Positions 15,277 through 23,506 of a DNA stretch of 46,860 nt are shown piece after piece. The notes beneath the pieces were generated by a model, which was given only the letters and a program-made list of their open reading frames with translations, searched no databases and was not told where the DNA came from. Each line of letters starts with the position of its first letter. Positions within the stretch are counted from its first letter, which is position 1. The stretch comes from a virus. The stretch is taken from positions 1-46,860 of the IMG/VR virus record IMGVR_UViG_3300031671_000001; one strand, written 5' to 3'. The position numbers and the translations under genes were made by a program.

Positions 15277-15972
15277 TTATGCGATCACGGGTATTCGCCG
15301 ATCTGGACCGTCCATGGGAAAAAGCCGAAACGACGAAAGCCGGCTCGCAATCCGTTCGTCCATCCGCTGTTCGATTTGTTCGAGTTCCCAATTCGACGTC
15401 ACAATAGTCGGGAGACTTTTGTTGATCCGTTGATCGAATACTTCAAGCGTTGACCGCCGTTCGTGGTCCGATAGTCCACCCGAGCAGAGATCGTCGAGCA
15501 CCACATGCGGACTGTTCACGTAATCGCGCATCACTGAATCCTCGCTTGTCCCGACCCGATACGATTCCCGTAACGCAGCGTACAGGTCCGCGCAGCGCCT
15601 GAAGAACACCTCTTGGCGAATTAGTAGCAGTGTCCGAACGATGGCGGCCGCGAAATATGTTTTACCTGTCCCGGCGGGCCCAACGATAAACAGGCCATCC
15701 CCAGGACATTCGAGCCAAAGCAGCGCGAGCTCTTGCGTGGTTTTGGGGAAGTCGATCAAGCTTGCCCGCCGGTATCTCTGCGGCAGCCGCGCGACAACTC
15801 TCCTCTCCAAAACGCATTCACATTCGCTCGCTTTCCCGTCGCGAACCACGTAGCTCAAATCCCCGCACTTCCCACATTCAACCGGATGGGCCTGGGAAGG
15901 CTCTTGGGTAATGTTTTCCTTCTGGCTTATGGAGCGCTCCAGACGGTCGGCTATTTCCTTTAGTCCTTCCAT
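15277..15972 (-). CDS. DnaC-like replicative helicase loader
   Basis: 231 aa from ATG 15972, chosen for the GGAGGAG at proper spacing; the open frame extends to 16059 inside the upstream gene. N-terminal zinc-ribbon-like CGKC...CEC, then an AAA+ domain with Walker A GPAGTGKTY (about residues 97-105), Walker B HVVLDDL, and sensor I IVTSNWE, followed by RMDERIASRLSSF with the arginine finger. Such proteins load DnaB-type helicase at phage origins. As no phage helicase or polymerase is seen, it probably recruits host DnaB. It follows and overlaps the replication protein gene. Confidence 0.85.
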   Translation of the reverse strand: MEGLKEIADRLERSISQKENITQEPSQAHPVECGKCGDLSYVVRDGKASECECVLERRVVARLPQRYRRASLIDFPKTTQELALLWLECPGDGLFIVGPAGTGKTYFAAAIVRTLLLIRQEVFFRRCADLYAALRESYRVGTSEDSVMRDYVNSPHVVLDDLCSGGLSDHERRSTLEVFDQRINKSLPTIVTSNWELEQIEQRMDERIASRLSSFRLFPMDGPDRRIPVIA

Positions 15973-16681
15973 TGCCATCTCCTCCGAATTTACCGATATT
16001 CGCCCTCCAGGTACGGACTGCGGCTTTCCAGTCCCGCATAATCGGTCCACGCCCTCCACTCACATGCCATCCGCGCTGGGCATGATGGTCAACGAACATT
16101 TGCGCCTGGCCGGAGGCATCGAGAACACCCAACACCACCATATAGGCGGAAACGTCCAAAACATCAGGAGGATGGAATTTTGGTGTGGGTGGTGAGCGCA
16201 GCGAACCATGCATATATATATCTTTTGACTTTGTATTTGTATTTGAAGTTATCTTTAAAGAAGAAGAAGAAGATGAAGAGGGCCGGGACATCGGTTGGAC
16301 ATCATGGTGGACATCGTGGTGGACAGAATTTTCGTCACTACGTTGCAATTCTTTTGTTTTTCTCCACTTCTTTCTCTTTATCTCATCAAGAATCATACGC
16401 TTACTGAAAATTGCGGTGGCCGAATTGCGGCGCGCAACCCCCATTCGCAACAATTCTTGAAGCATCAGAAGATTCTTGCGCGTGTCCCCGCTCACGGCCC
16501 CGGATATTTGATCGTCTGTCCAAGGCACACCGCCGGAGGCAAGCACCCCCCTCTCCTCACACTCGAACATAAGACACAAGAGATCTATCCATAGGGAGCG
16601 CGCTTCGGAACTGCACGCTCTCAAGGCTGGGTCCTTCAACCAATCACCAGGATAAAATTGAAAACTTGGCTCTTTACCCAT
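15878..16681 (-). CDS. Replication protein, DUF1376/DnaD-like
   Basis: 267 aa. The N-terminal domain (FQFYPGDWLKDPALRACSSE, ARSLWIDLLCLMFECEERG) resembles DUF1376-type winged-helix domains of phage replication initiators. A linker follows with a Ser run (PSSSSSSSLKI) and repeated HHDVHHDV. The C-terminus contains IMRDWKAAVRTWRANIGKFG, like the DnaD/replisome-organiser tail. It is placed directly before a DnaC-like loader, the usual pair for origin recognition and helicase loading. The overlap with the loader gene suggests coupled translation. Confidence 0.75.
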   Translation of the reverse strand: MGKEPSFQFYPGDWLKDPALRACSSEARSLWIDLLCLMFECEERGVLASGGVPWTDDQISGAVSGDTRKNLLMLQELLRMGVARRNSATAIFSKRMILDEIKRKKWRKTKELQRSDENSVHHDVHHDVQPMSRPSSSSSSSLKITSNTNTKSKDIYMHGSLRSPPTPKFHPPDVLDVSAYMVVLGVLDASGQAQMFVDHHAQRGWHVSGGRGPIMRDWKAAVRTWRANIGKFGGDGNGRTKGNSRPSGALHKPEGKHYPRAFPGPSG

Positions 16682-16687
16682 CCCAGG

Positions 16688-16885
16688 TCACTTGGCAATC
16701 TCCGCATCGCTTCTGGCTTCCTGGGGCCTCTCGTCGGGAAGATCCTCCCATTCCCAAAAGTGAAACCAGTTTCCGTGCGTATTGTTGTATAGATGGCATC
16801 TAAAAAATGGCTCTCCGTGGGCTCGCTGAAAGAACGCAACGAACCATAGTCGTTTTATAGAAATATCTAAAATCCTAAGTCTCAC
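16688..16885 (-). CDS. Small hypothetical protein (65 aa)
   Basis: GTG 16885 preceded by GCGGAGGTGG; TGA lies six bases before the replication gene ATG. Aromatic-rich middle (FFRCHLYNNTHGNWFHFWEW) and an acidic end. No family recognised; coupling to neighbours supports expression. Confidence 0.5.
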   Translation of the reverse strand: MRLRILDISIKRLWFVAFFQRAHGEPFFRCHLYNNTHGNWFHFWEWEDLPDERPQEARSDAEIAK

Positions 16886-16986
16886 TTAGCCACCTCCGCC
16901 GCTGGTTTCATCGTATCGTCATATCCCGATAAGCCCGGTCCTAGCTCGGCTTGTGTATCATTTCTTCCTTCTTTCCATAAACTCAC
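16882..16986 (-). CDS. Small hypothetical protein (34 aa)
   Basis: GTG at 16986 directly after the HerA-like stop, ending in a TGA that overlaps the next GTG (GTGA). Product MSLWKEGRNDTQAELGPGLS plus 14 residues. It accounts for an otherwise empty gap, but no homologue is recognised. Confidence 0.4.
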   Translation of the reverse strand: MSLWKEGRNDTQAELGPGLSGYDDTMKPAAEVAK

Positions 16987-16988
16987 AT

Positions 16989-18785
16989 TCATGAAAAAAG
17001 CAATTCCGCGACCTTGACCTGGCCTCGGCCAACCGATTCAATGATTCTCCTAGCGGCCAATCGCGACAGATAGGCGTCCCGCGAGGATCGCTTGTATCCC
17101 GTCGCCTCATCGAGCGCTTCACGATCTACCGATTCGCCTGGATACTGCAAAAGGATTTCGAGTATTTTCCGTTCGCCTTCCGGGAGCCTCTCTAACCAAT
17201 AGTTCTGAAGCTCCTTCCCTTCTGGGAGAGGCTCGTACCTATTCCCGAGGGCTTCTATGCCAGAAGGTGTGGCAACGATCCTCCCGCCGCGCTCCTCGAT
17301 GAATTCCTTTTGCTTTAGGCGGAATAAGTACGCATCGCGGGAACTGCGCCGATATCCCGTTAGGACAGAAAGCTGATTGCGCTCGACCCCTTCGGAATAT
17401 TGAGACGCCGCGATCAGAGTCGCGCGTTCCCCGGGCGGCAAACAGTCATCGCCTTTTAATGCAAAATGATTTTTCGGGCGGGATGGGGGCGTTTGAGGTT
17501 CTGGTCTGCCCTCCACGGCGTGACCAGTGGGCCTTCCTTCTCCTTTTTGGATTTCCACGCCCGAAATTTTTAGGCCCTCCGGAATCTCCCTGCCGGCATT
17601 GCGCTGCCCGGCGGTCACGATCCGTTCGGCCATACCTACGATTTGGCGAAATTGCTCAGCCTGTTCGGCGAGCATCTTGCGATAGGTCTTCGTGGCATTT
17701 ATGACGGCGCGCGCGATCGCCTTCGGATCTTCCTGTTTCGCCGCCTCATTTGAGGGTGATTTATGCGAAGAAGCGCGCAATTGCTTTTCCAGTTCACGAA
17801 TGCGTTTGTTGGCCTCGCCTAAATCCTGTGCTTCTTTGTGTCGCGCAACTTGCTTAGTGGTGAAGGCCTTTTTGAGTTTTTCGACCGCTTCGGTCACGCT
17901 GAATTTGGATACGTTGACCGTTCGCTCGCCCGGCTTGGGAGTCCTGCCGGCGTGATAGGTGACGCGTTCCCTGACGTGGAATTTGACCATCGTTCCCTTC
18001 CAGTCAGGGGACAGCAGCCAACATTCGCCACGCTGCATTCCGGCAATTTCGTCGACGATCTCGCGCAGCTTTTCCTTGTCGCCGCGGACATGATGCTTGA
18101 ACCAATCCTCGACCTGATCGATGTCCTGTGGGGCGAACATGCCCAAGGCGAGGAAATTGTCGGTCTGAGTCAGCACGCTTTTGTTGACGGCCGCTGGGCG
18201 CTGGCTGATGAGTGTGAATCCCAGGCCGATGCCGCGGCCTTCGTCGATGAGCTTTTCGGTGGCGTAGAGTGCGCGCTTCTGCTCGTCGAATTTGAGCATC
18301 TGCGGCGCGAAGTTTTGGGACTCCTCGAAAAATAGATGGCGCACCGTGCGGTTGATTCGAAAAAGCTCTTCGGAGAAGTCGGCGTAGTAGCGCTGCTGGG
18401 CCGTATAGGTCATCGCCTTCATGTTGATGACCACCGACAGATTCGAATCGACAATAATGTTCGCCAATTCCTTCGCGTCGGTCTGCTCAAGCTGGATGTC
18501 GGCGTTATCGCCGCCGATGAGCAGCACGTCGAATCCGGAAGGCCCTATCGGCTGGCCGTTTTCCCCGGCCTCGAATCGGATGCCCCAGTGAGCTCCAGGT
18601 GGGTCGAATACGACGAATGGGACTTGCTCGGCCGCGAATATCTCGATCATGCAGCCCGCCAGATTGCTCTTGCCGCGCCCGCGCTTGCCGAGCACCGCGA
18701 AGCCCTGCGTGGCCGCATCCTTCTGGAGCTCAATCTTGTTGCCGGATTCGGTCGTGCCGATGAAATGCGGGATGTGAATGCTCAC
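16989..18785 (-). CDS. HerA/FtsK-type DNA-translocating ATPase
   Basis: 598 aa, GTG start at 18785. Walker A GKRGRGKSN (about residues 33-41), Walker B HLFFEESQNF with Glu pair, and SQRPAAVNK (arginine-finger region) define a HerA-like DUF87 ATPase. About residues 300-440 are coiled coil and linker. The C-terminus has two tandem winged-helix repeats: each begins with LP.GER, and they share GYRRSSRDAYLFRL and GYKRSSRDAYLSRL. HerA enzymes form hexameric rings that pump DNA and partner with nucleases. Encoded a few genes after an SbcC-like ATPase and a RecB-type nuclease, it probably belongs to a phage end-processing or recombination complex. Other option: anti-defence factor. Confidence 0.8.
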   Translation of the reverse strand: MSIHIPHFIGTTESGNKIELQKDAATQGFAVLGKRGRGKSNLAGCMIEIFAAEQVPFVVFDPPGAHWGIRFEAGENGQPIGPSGFDVLLIGGDNADIQLEQTDAKELANIIVDSNLSVVINMKAMTYTAQQRYYADFSEELFRINRTVRHLFFEESQNFAPQMLKFDEQKRALYATEKLIDEGRGIGLGFTLISQRPAAVNKSVLTQTDNFLALGMFAPQDIDQVEDWFKHHVRGDKEKLREIVDEIAGMQRGECWLLSPDWKGTMVKFHVRERVTYHAGRTPKPGERTVNVSKFSVTEAVEKLKKAFTTKQVARHKEAQDLGEANKRIRELEKQLRASSHKSPSNEAAKQEDPKAIARAVINATKTYRKMLAEQAEQFRQIVGMAERIVTAGQRNAGREIPEGLKISGVEIQKGEGRPTGHAVEGRPEPQTPPSRPKNHFALKGDDCLPPGERATLIAASQYSEGVERNQLSVLTGYRRSSRDAYLFRLKQKEFIEERGGRIVATPSGIEALGNRYEPLPEGKELQNYWLERLPEGERKILEILLQYPGESVDREALDEATGYKRSSRDAYLSRLAARRIIESVGRGQVKVAELLFS

Positions 18786-18807
18786 GCGCCAATGCTCCTA
18801 TCGACTG

Positions 18808-18888
18808 TCAATTTCTAGACCTCTTCGCGCACAGATAGCCCTGATTGACTTCCTCCTTAGGTGCTCCGAATGGACCCAATTCCTTCAT
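18808..18888 (-). CDS. Possible 26-aa coupled peptide
   Basis: ATG 18888 overlaps the previous stop (ATGA) and runs to TGA 18808, giving MKELGPFGAPKEEVNQGYLC plus six residues. It contains the AAGGAGG run at the middle of the gap. Weakly supported. Confidence 0.3.
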   Translation of the reverse strand: MKELGPFGAPKEEVNQGYLCAKRSRN

Positions 18889-19013
18889 GGCATCACCGAC
18901 TGAACATTCAGCAGCCACAGCACACCGAATATGATCGCGAAGCCGACGATCACGCACAGCATTTCGCGGATGCCAAAGCGGCCATGGCTGCGACGGCAGC
19001 GCCAGCGTTTCAC
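18885..19013 (-). CDS. Single-pass membrane protein (42 aa)
   Basis: GTG 19013 overlaps the ASCH-like stop (GTGA). Basic N-terminus (MKRWRCRRSHGRFG) and one membrane helix MLCVIVGFAIIFGVLWLL, so the N-terminus should stay in the cytosol. Unknown role; like other tiny membrane proteins of the early region. Confidence 0.55.
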   Translation of the reverse strand: MKRWRCRRSHGRFGIREMLCVIVGFAIIFGVLWLLNVQSVMP

Positions 19014-19387
19014 GCGTATCTCCAATGAATGATGTGACCGTGAAACGGGAGCCTGCCTCCCCAGAACTTCATCATTTCGTGATAATCCGGAAATCCGTCT
19101 CGACGCGCGAGCGCTTCGCATTCGTCTAATCCAAGCTCGATACCGTTGATCGCTATTTGGAACGGATCCCACGGCATTGTGCGATCATCGCCGTGAATGC
19201 GAATTTCCTCGATCTTCACGCACGGCACACGCATTAGCAATCGAGCTCCCTTGTGCCGAAGGCCTGTGTAGAGATGCAGCACGTCGCCAGGCTTGTCCGG
19301 ATGAACGCGCATGGCGCGGATCGTGTGTGTCTTCTCGCCGGAGAGGATGAACGGCACGAAGTGAGGCTGGAAGTTGTAGAGGCCCAT
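19010..19387 (-). CDS. ASCH/PUA-like domain protein
   Basis: 125 aa, ATG overlapping the upstream TAA (TAATG). The N-terminal MGLYNFQPHFVPFILSGEKT followed by HTIRAMRVHPDKPGDVLHLY matches the ASCH layout: a 'f...f...i..G.KthTiR' turn, then 'pGd.l.l.tg.r', and VPCVKIEEIRI. ASCH domains bind or modify RNA. The C-terminal helix (DECEALARRDGFPDYHEMMK) is the usual second half. Role in the phage unknown; RNA binding or tRNA-related regulation would be compatible. Confidence 0.7.
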   Translation of the reverse strand: MGLYNFQPHFVPFILSGEKTHTIRAMRVHPDKPGDVLHLYTGLRHKGARLLMRVPCVKIEEIRIHGDDRTMPWDPFQIAINGIELGLDECEALARRDGFPDYHEMMKFWGGRLPFHGHIIHWRYA

Positions 19388-19635
19388 TAAAACAGATCCT
19401 TTTGTTTTGGTGCTTCCGGCTTCGGCTTCTTGCCAGCCTTGCGAAATTGCTTTATTCGATCGCACACCGAATGATGCGGGACTAGCCGGCTGTCCTTGAT
19501 CGACGAAAGCGGCATCCATTTTTTGTTTGGCGTAACGAACCACAAGATCGTTGTGCCGCATTCGCACGTCTTCGACGTGCCGGTATAGCCATAGCCCTCA
19601 TCTTCAAGGGCATCCATTGTGGCCGGCCAATTCAC
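19387..19635 (-). CDS. Small zinc-binding protein (82 aa)
   Basis: GTG 19635 overlaps the previous stop (GTGA). The motif CECGTTILWFVTPNKKWMPL with a later HHSVCDRIKQFRK fits a small zinc ribbon common in phage genomes ('C..C...i.W..t..gk..Pl......h...C'). Basic C-terminal tail. TAA stop. No function assigned. Confidence 0.55.
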   Translation of the reverse strand: MNWPATMDALEDEGYGYTGTSKTCECGTTILWFVTPNKKWMPLSSIKDSRLVPHHSVCDRIKQFRKAGKKPKPEAPKQKDLF

Positions 19636-20258
19636 GCGCTTTCCGCGAGCGCGCCCTGCGCCGCCTGCATGCGAATCCAGATTGGATTGGCCACCTGAGT
19701 CGTGGCGAAATTGGTGAGACTCTTGGTGATCTCCGACACTACGCGGAATTGCAGCCGCGTGATCTTCTCCGTCTTGCCGTCGACGGTTTTCTCGACGTGC
19801 GAGAGTCGCGCGCTCGATATTTCCGCAGCCGTCAAATGCAGCTCGGAATCCATGTCGGGAGCCAGATAGAGATCGATCGTTTGCGCCGGCACGGGAATGC
19901 CGCCGAGATTCGTGTTGTGCTTGCGTTCGATGAACTTCCAGGCGTCGAGAATTTCAGGATCGAGTATTTTCTTATGCGCGTCGCCCAAGGCAATCGAGAA
20001 TTCGAGACTCACGAAAATCTTGTCGTCCTCGCCACGCTCAAAGTGGGGCTTGACGTATTTCGCGAGGATTTTGTCGCCCTGGACCGATGGCGTCGGGATC
20101 CCGTCATCCTCCAGAAGCTTTTGCTGCTCCGCCATCGAAAGAGATTCGCCTTCGGTTTCTACTCCCTGTCGAGCCGCCTCTTCAACTAATCGCTTGCCGT
20201 ACTTTCCGGTGGGCCGCTCTTCTCGGCCGACCAGGTGAGACTTGCCGCGTACCGCCAT
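19632..20258 (-). CDS. Hypothetical recombination-module protein (208 aa)
   Basis: ATG 20258 with GAAAGGAGATCCACT upstream. Basic N-terminus (MAVRGKSHLVGREERPTGKY), then a region with strands and helices (KILAKYVKPHFERGEDDKIF; VSLEFSIALGDAHKK) and a C-terminal ITKSLTNFATTQVANPIWI helix. It follows the SbcC-like gene, and similar-sized partners of phage recombination ATPases occur there, but no family is recognised. Confidence 0.55.
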   Translation of the reverse strand: MAVRGKSHLVGREERPTGKYGKRLVEEAARQGVETEGESLSMAEQQKLLEDDGIPTPSVQGDKILAKYVKPHFERGEDDKIFVSLEFSIALGDAHKKILDPEILDAWKFIERKHNTNLGGIPVPAQTIDLYLAPDMDSELHLTAAEISSARLSHVEKTVDGKTEKITRLQFRVVSEITKSLTNFATTQVANPIWIRMQAAQGALAESA

Positions 20259-20312
20259 AGTGGATCTCCTTTCGATTATGCAAAGTGTCCTTCCACGCCG
20301 CGCCACGGAAAA

Positions 20313-22298
20313 TCACGGAACCCTTTCGCAGTAAATCCTTTCAAGCGTTTCAAGCTGGCCATCGCTCAGCGTTCGAATCGGCCCGCGAATATTTGGACGG
20401 CGGCCGTTATCGGTCGTCGAAAGCACGATGGCCTGGTCGAGATCGCTATCCAGGAGCATCGCAGTGAGTACGCCGCGGCTGTTCGCATCGAGCACGTCCG
20501 CGCGATCAATCACCACGAATTTCAGGCCCGTGACCATCGCGAGGGCGATCTGGAAAGCGACGCCAAACCTCCACGCTTCGCTTTCACTTAACTGTTGCAG
20601 CGAGCGCCATTGGCCCCCGTCAGCCTCGGCCATGCTGAAGCTGTAGGGTTCAAGGGTGAATTGCGCGACATAACCGAACTGGTTGAGACTCCGATTCATG
20701 GCCATCGTGAATGGTCCAATCTTGTCGCCCACGAGCGTGGCTTTGATGCCGTTCGGCCCAAAGAAATCGAGCAGGGTGGCCAGTGTTTCGAGTTGGGCCT
20801 CGAAAGCCAGCTTCTTGAACTTCCAATCGGCGAATGCCTCGCGTTCGCGTTCGACGGATCGCACCTGGTCCAGAATTCCCTCGCCCTTTGCGATGCGTCC
20901 ACTAAATTCCTTGATCTTCTCGCCCATGGCGTCGGTATCGGGCGCTACGGGATCCTTGATCGCCTTCAGCTCGCGACCGCAACGATCCGCCTCAATGATG
21001 GCTTCCCGATGGACACGCAGCTTGGCCTCGGCGGCTGCGACGTCGCCGATTGCCGCATACTCCGCTTCGAGCTTGATGAGCTTCTTGCGCAAATCGGCAA
21101 TTTCGTCAGTGTCGCTGGGAGACTCAGCAAGCGCCTTCAACTCCCGTTCGATGCCATCGATTTCCTGGCGAAGCGCCACGGCTTCGTCGTCCAGCCTGGT
21201 CCCAAGCGCCGCCTTGTCCTCCGCACTCAGCGGCCGCGCGCACGTCGGGCAATCGGCCGACTTGATCTTGATAAGCTCACCGGCCCGCGATTCTTTTTCC
21301 TCCGCGAGACCTTGCAGCCCTTCGCGCTTTTGGATGAGCGCCGCCCGCTTGCCGGCCCTTTCCTGGTCGAGGACATGGCGCTTATCGTTAAGCGAATTGT
21401 TGAGAGTCTTGATCTTTGCCGCGAACGCAATTCCCTTCTCCGCCGATTCGGCAACCTTGTCCAACTTGTCCGCTTCGGCTTCGGTGAGCTGCCGTTTCGA
21501 AGCCTCATTCTTGCGTCGCGTCAGCTCGGACCGCTTTTCTTCAACTGCCCGCTTGTCGGCACTATAGCGTTCTTCCCCGCGCGCCTTTTGCGCTGTTACC
21601 GCCGTCAGTTCGATCCGCAGGTCGTCGAGCTTTTTTCGCGTGGCAGTGAAATCGGGTGCATCGTCTGGGATTTCCGGCTCGTCGACCGTCCCGAGAGCTT
21701 TAATGTCGCGATTGGTCTGGGCCCGCATGTCGTAGAACACTTTGTAGGCGGCATCAATATCCGAAACCGAGCCCATCTCGCCAGTCCATGCCGCGAAACC
21801 GACGTGATCCACCGATATGGCCTTTTCTCTGATTTCGGAAGGAATCGAAATCTTGTCGCTAGCGAGCACTTGGGCGAGAAGCGCCTTTTGGCTCTTTTCA
21901 TCCATCGCGAGGAAGCGATTGGAGTTTAGGCACGCGCTCAACACGTCCGCCGTCACGCCGAGGCCTTTATAAATCTTTTCCTGCATGGCAGAGAGCGGTC
22001 CGGACTTCCCGCCGATATCGATCAGGTGATCCTTCGGGCCCTTGCTGCGCTCGATCAGCGTCTTGCCAATCTTCGCGGCCACGTAGAATTTGTGGGCGCC
22101 GAGACGGATCAGATCGTCTGCGCCGGCTCCGCCCTCCGTGGTGAACTGGCATTTCCCCGTGAGCAGGAATTGGATTGCCGCTGCGATGGAGGTCTTACCC
22201 GCGGCGTTCGGTCCCACCACGAAATTAAAGCGGTCGAGATCGATCTTCGTGTCGCGGTGAGAGCGGAAATCCTTGAGATGAAGATGTTCAATGCGCAT
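20313..22298 (-). CDS. SbcC/Rad50-like SMC-family ATPase
   Basis: 661 aa. Walker A GPNAAGKTS at about residues 29-37, long coiled coil in two halves around a zinc hook (DCPTCARPL near residue 350), ABC signature-like LSESEAWRFGVAF and a C-terminal Walker B FVVIDRADVLD. The usual catalytic Glu after the Walker B Asp is Arg here. SbcC/Rad50 proteins hold DNA ends and work with nucleases in repair; phage versions (T4 gp46, T5 D13) act in recombination-dependent replication. No SbcD/gp47-type phosphoesterase is adjacent. A RecB-type nuclease gene is directly upstream and may be the partner. Confidence 0.85.
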   Translation of the reverse strand: MRIEHLHLKDFRSHRDTKIDLDRFNFVVGPNAAGKTSIAAAIQFLLTGKCQFTTEGGAGADDLIRLGAHKFYVAAKIGKTLIERSKGPKDHLIDIGGKSGPLSAMQEKIYKGLGVTADVLSACLNSNRFLAMDEKSQKALLAQVLASDKISIPSEIREKAISVDHVGFAAWTGEMGSVSDIDAAYKVFYDMRAQTNRDIKALGTVDEPEIPDDAPDFTATRKKLDDLRIELTAVTAQKARGEERYSADKRAVEEKRSELTRRKNEASKRQLTEAEADKLDKVAESAEKGIAFAAKIKTLNNSLNDKRHVLDQERAGKRAALIQKREGLQGLAEEKESRAGELIKIKSADCPTCARPLSAEDKAALGTRLDDEAVALRQEIDGIERELKALAESPSDTDEIADLRKKLIKLEAEYAAIGDVAAAEAKLRVHREAIIEADRCGRELKAIKDPVAPDTDAMGEKIKEFSGRIAKGEGILDQVRSVEREREAFADWKFKKLAFEAQLETLATLLDFFGPNGIKATLVGDKIGPFTMAMNRSLNQFGYVAQFTLEPYSFSMAEADGGQWRSLQQLSESEAWRFGVAFQIALAMVTGLKFVVIDRADVLDANSRGVLTAMLLDSDLDQAIVLSTTDNGRRPNIRGPIRTLSDGQLETLERIYCERVP

Positions 22299-22308
22299 CG
22301 GCGTGCTC

Positions 22309-23496
22309 CTATTCGTCCTCGTCCGCTTCTTCGTCCGCCCGTCCTATAACGAGCTTGGTGATCGTCTTTGATTTCGCGACCACTTCCATACAGGTCTTGA
22401 GCGCCGCGCGCTTCAAAGCCTTCAGTGGCGAAGACAGACCACTGATTGTCAATTTCTCCGCCAATTCGCGATCGCCTGGATGGGATTCGAACCATTGATT
22501 GAGAATCGGAAACGCGACGCCGACGGGATAACTTCGGCGATCTTGCCGGTGGAATTCAGCGGTGTAGCACACGCTGTTCGCGTCGAGATATTCGACCGGG
22601 CCGTTTTCGAGAACCAAATCCTTTATGACCTGATCGTTTTGCTTCTTCGCGGCATTGATCCAGACGGCGAAACCGACCCTGTCCGCAGGATCAAGATTTC
22701 CGTAGGGATTCATCTTCTGAACCGGGCAACCGCTAAGAAGCAATGGGCACCAGGTGCATTGCCGCCCGGGAGTCGGCTTCATCTTTTCGGGATCGTCGGA
22801 ATGCAGCCTGACTTGCCGCGCGCGCTCCCACTCGACCATCTTCTTGAGTCGAGGAACATCGTCGCGTGTCCAAGCCACATCGCGCTGCGCATCGCCGTAG
22901 CGCACAAACGACAGCACGAATTTAATCGACTGAATTTGAGGATTCAGGATGAACAGCAGGAGCGGATACATCCGGGACTGAAACGTGTCGGCATCGACAA
23001 TCTGGAAGTAGGATTTGAAATCGATGATCGTCGCTTCGATTTCCGATTCCATGATAACGAGATCCATCATTCCTTCGTAAATGACGCCGGGAACGCGGGG
23101 ATCGTCGCGCTTGGCCCGTCCGTGGGCGTCTAGGAGGTTGAAGTCCGCGTCCAGGGCCACGTACATTTCGGTGTCATATATCTTTTCGTGGTCGTAGAAC
23201 GTGCTTTCGGTGAAGCGGTCCAGAACTTCTTTTTCGTCCGGGCTGGCATCGGCGGACAGTTCCGCCATTTTCTTGTAGTCGGTCTGTTGCTTGGTGATTC
23301 GAAGCGCGTCCATGTATTGCGCGAGGATTCGATGAATCTCGATGCCACGTCGCGCCGCTTCCGTCTCGAACTCAATGTGATCGACATGGCGCGCTCGATA
23401 CAAAAGTGAACAGGCCATGTCGGCTTGACGCGATTGAGACAGAGGGGGGATGGCCGTCTGTTCGAGCCGTTGAACTTGCTGAAGCTTGGCACCCAT
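22309..23496 (-). CDS. PD-(D/E)XK nuclease, RecB/Cas4-like
   Basis: 395 aa, ATG 23496. It has the RecB-family layout: helix with MACSLLYRARH and RRGIEIHRIL, then GMMDLVIMES, EATIIDFKSYFQ (the D...D-x-K core), FQSRMYPLLLF (motif with Gln), and a C-terminal CTWCPLLLSGC. With the Cys in MACSLLY this makes the four-Cys Fe-S cluster pattern of AddB/Cas4-like nucleases. A C-terminal domain of about 150 residues is unassigned. Likely a 5' or 3' resecting exonuclease that works with the neighbouring SbcC-like ATPase and Gp3-like protein. TAG stop. Confidence 0.82.
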   Translation of the reverse strand: MGAKLQQVQRLEQTAIPPLSQSRQADMACSLLYRARHVDHIEFETEAARRGIEIHRILAQYMDALRITKQQTDYKKMAELSADASPDEKEVLDRFTESTFYDHEKIYDTEMYVALDADFNLLDAHGRAKRDDPRVPGVIYEGMMDLVIMESEIEATIIDFKSYFQIVDADTFQSRMYPLLLFILNPQIQSIKFVLSFVRYGDAQRDVAWTRDDVPRLKKMVEWERARQVRLHSDDPEKMKPTPGRQCTWCPLLLSGCPVQKMNPYGNLDPADRVGFAVWINAAKKQNDQVIKDLVLENGPVEYLDANSVCYTAEFHRQDRRSYPVGVAFPILNQWFESHPGDRELAEKLTISGLSSPLKALKRAALKTCMEVVAKSKTITKLVIGRADEEADEDE

Positions 23497-23506
23497 CGAG
23501 CCGCTC

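Noticed and set aside
20595-21929. 444-aa plus-strand ORF
   Set aside because: Lies antisense over the SbcC-like gene, has no recognisable domain, and arises from the coding bias of the real gene.
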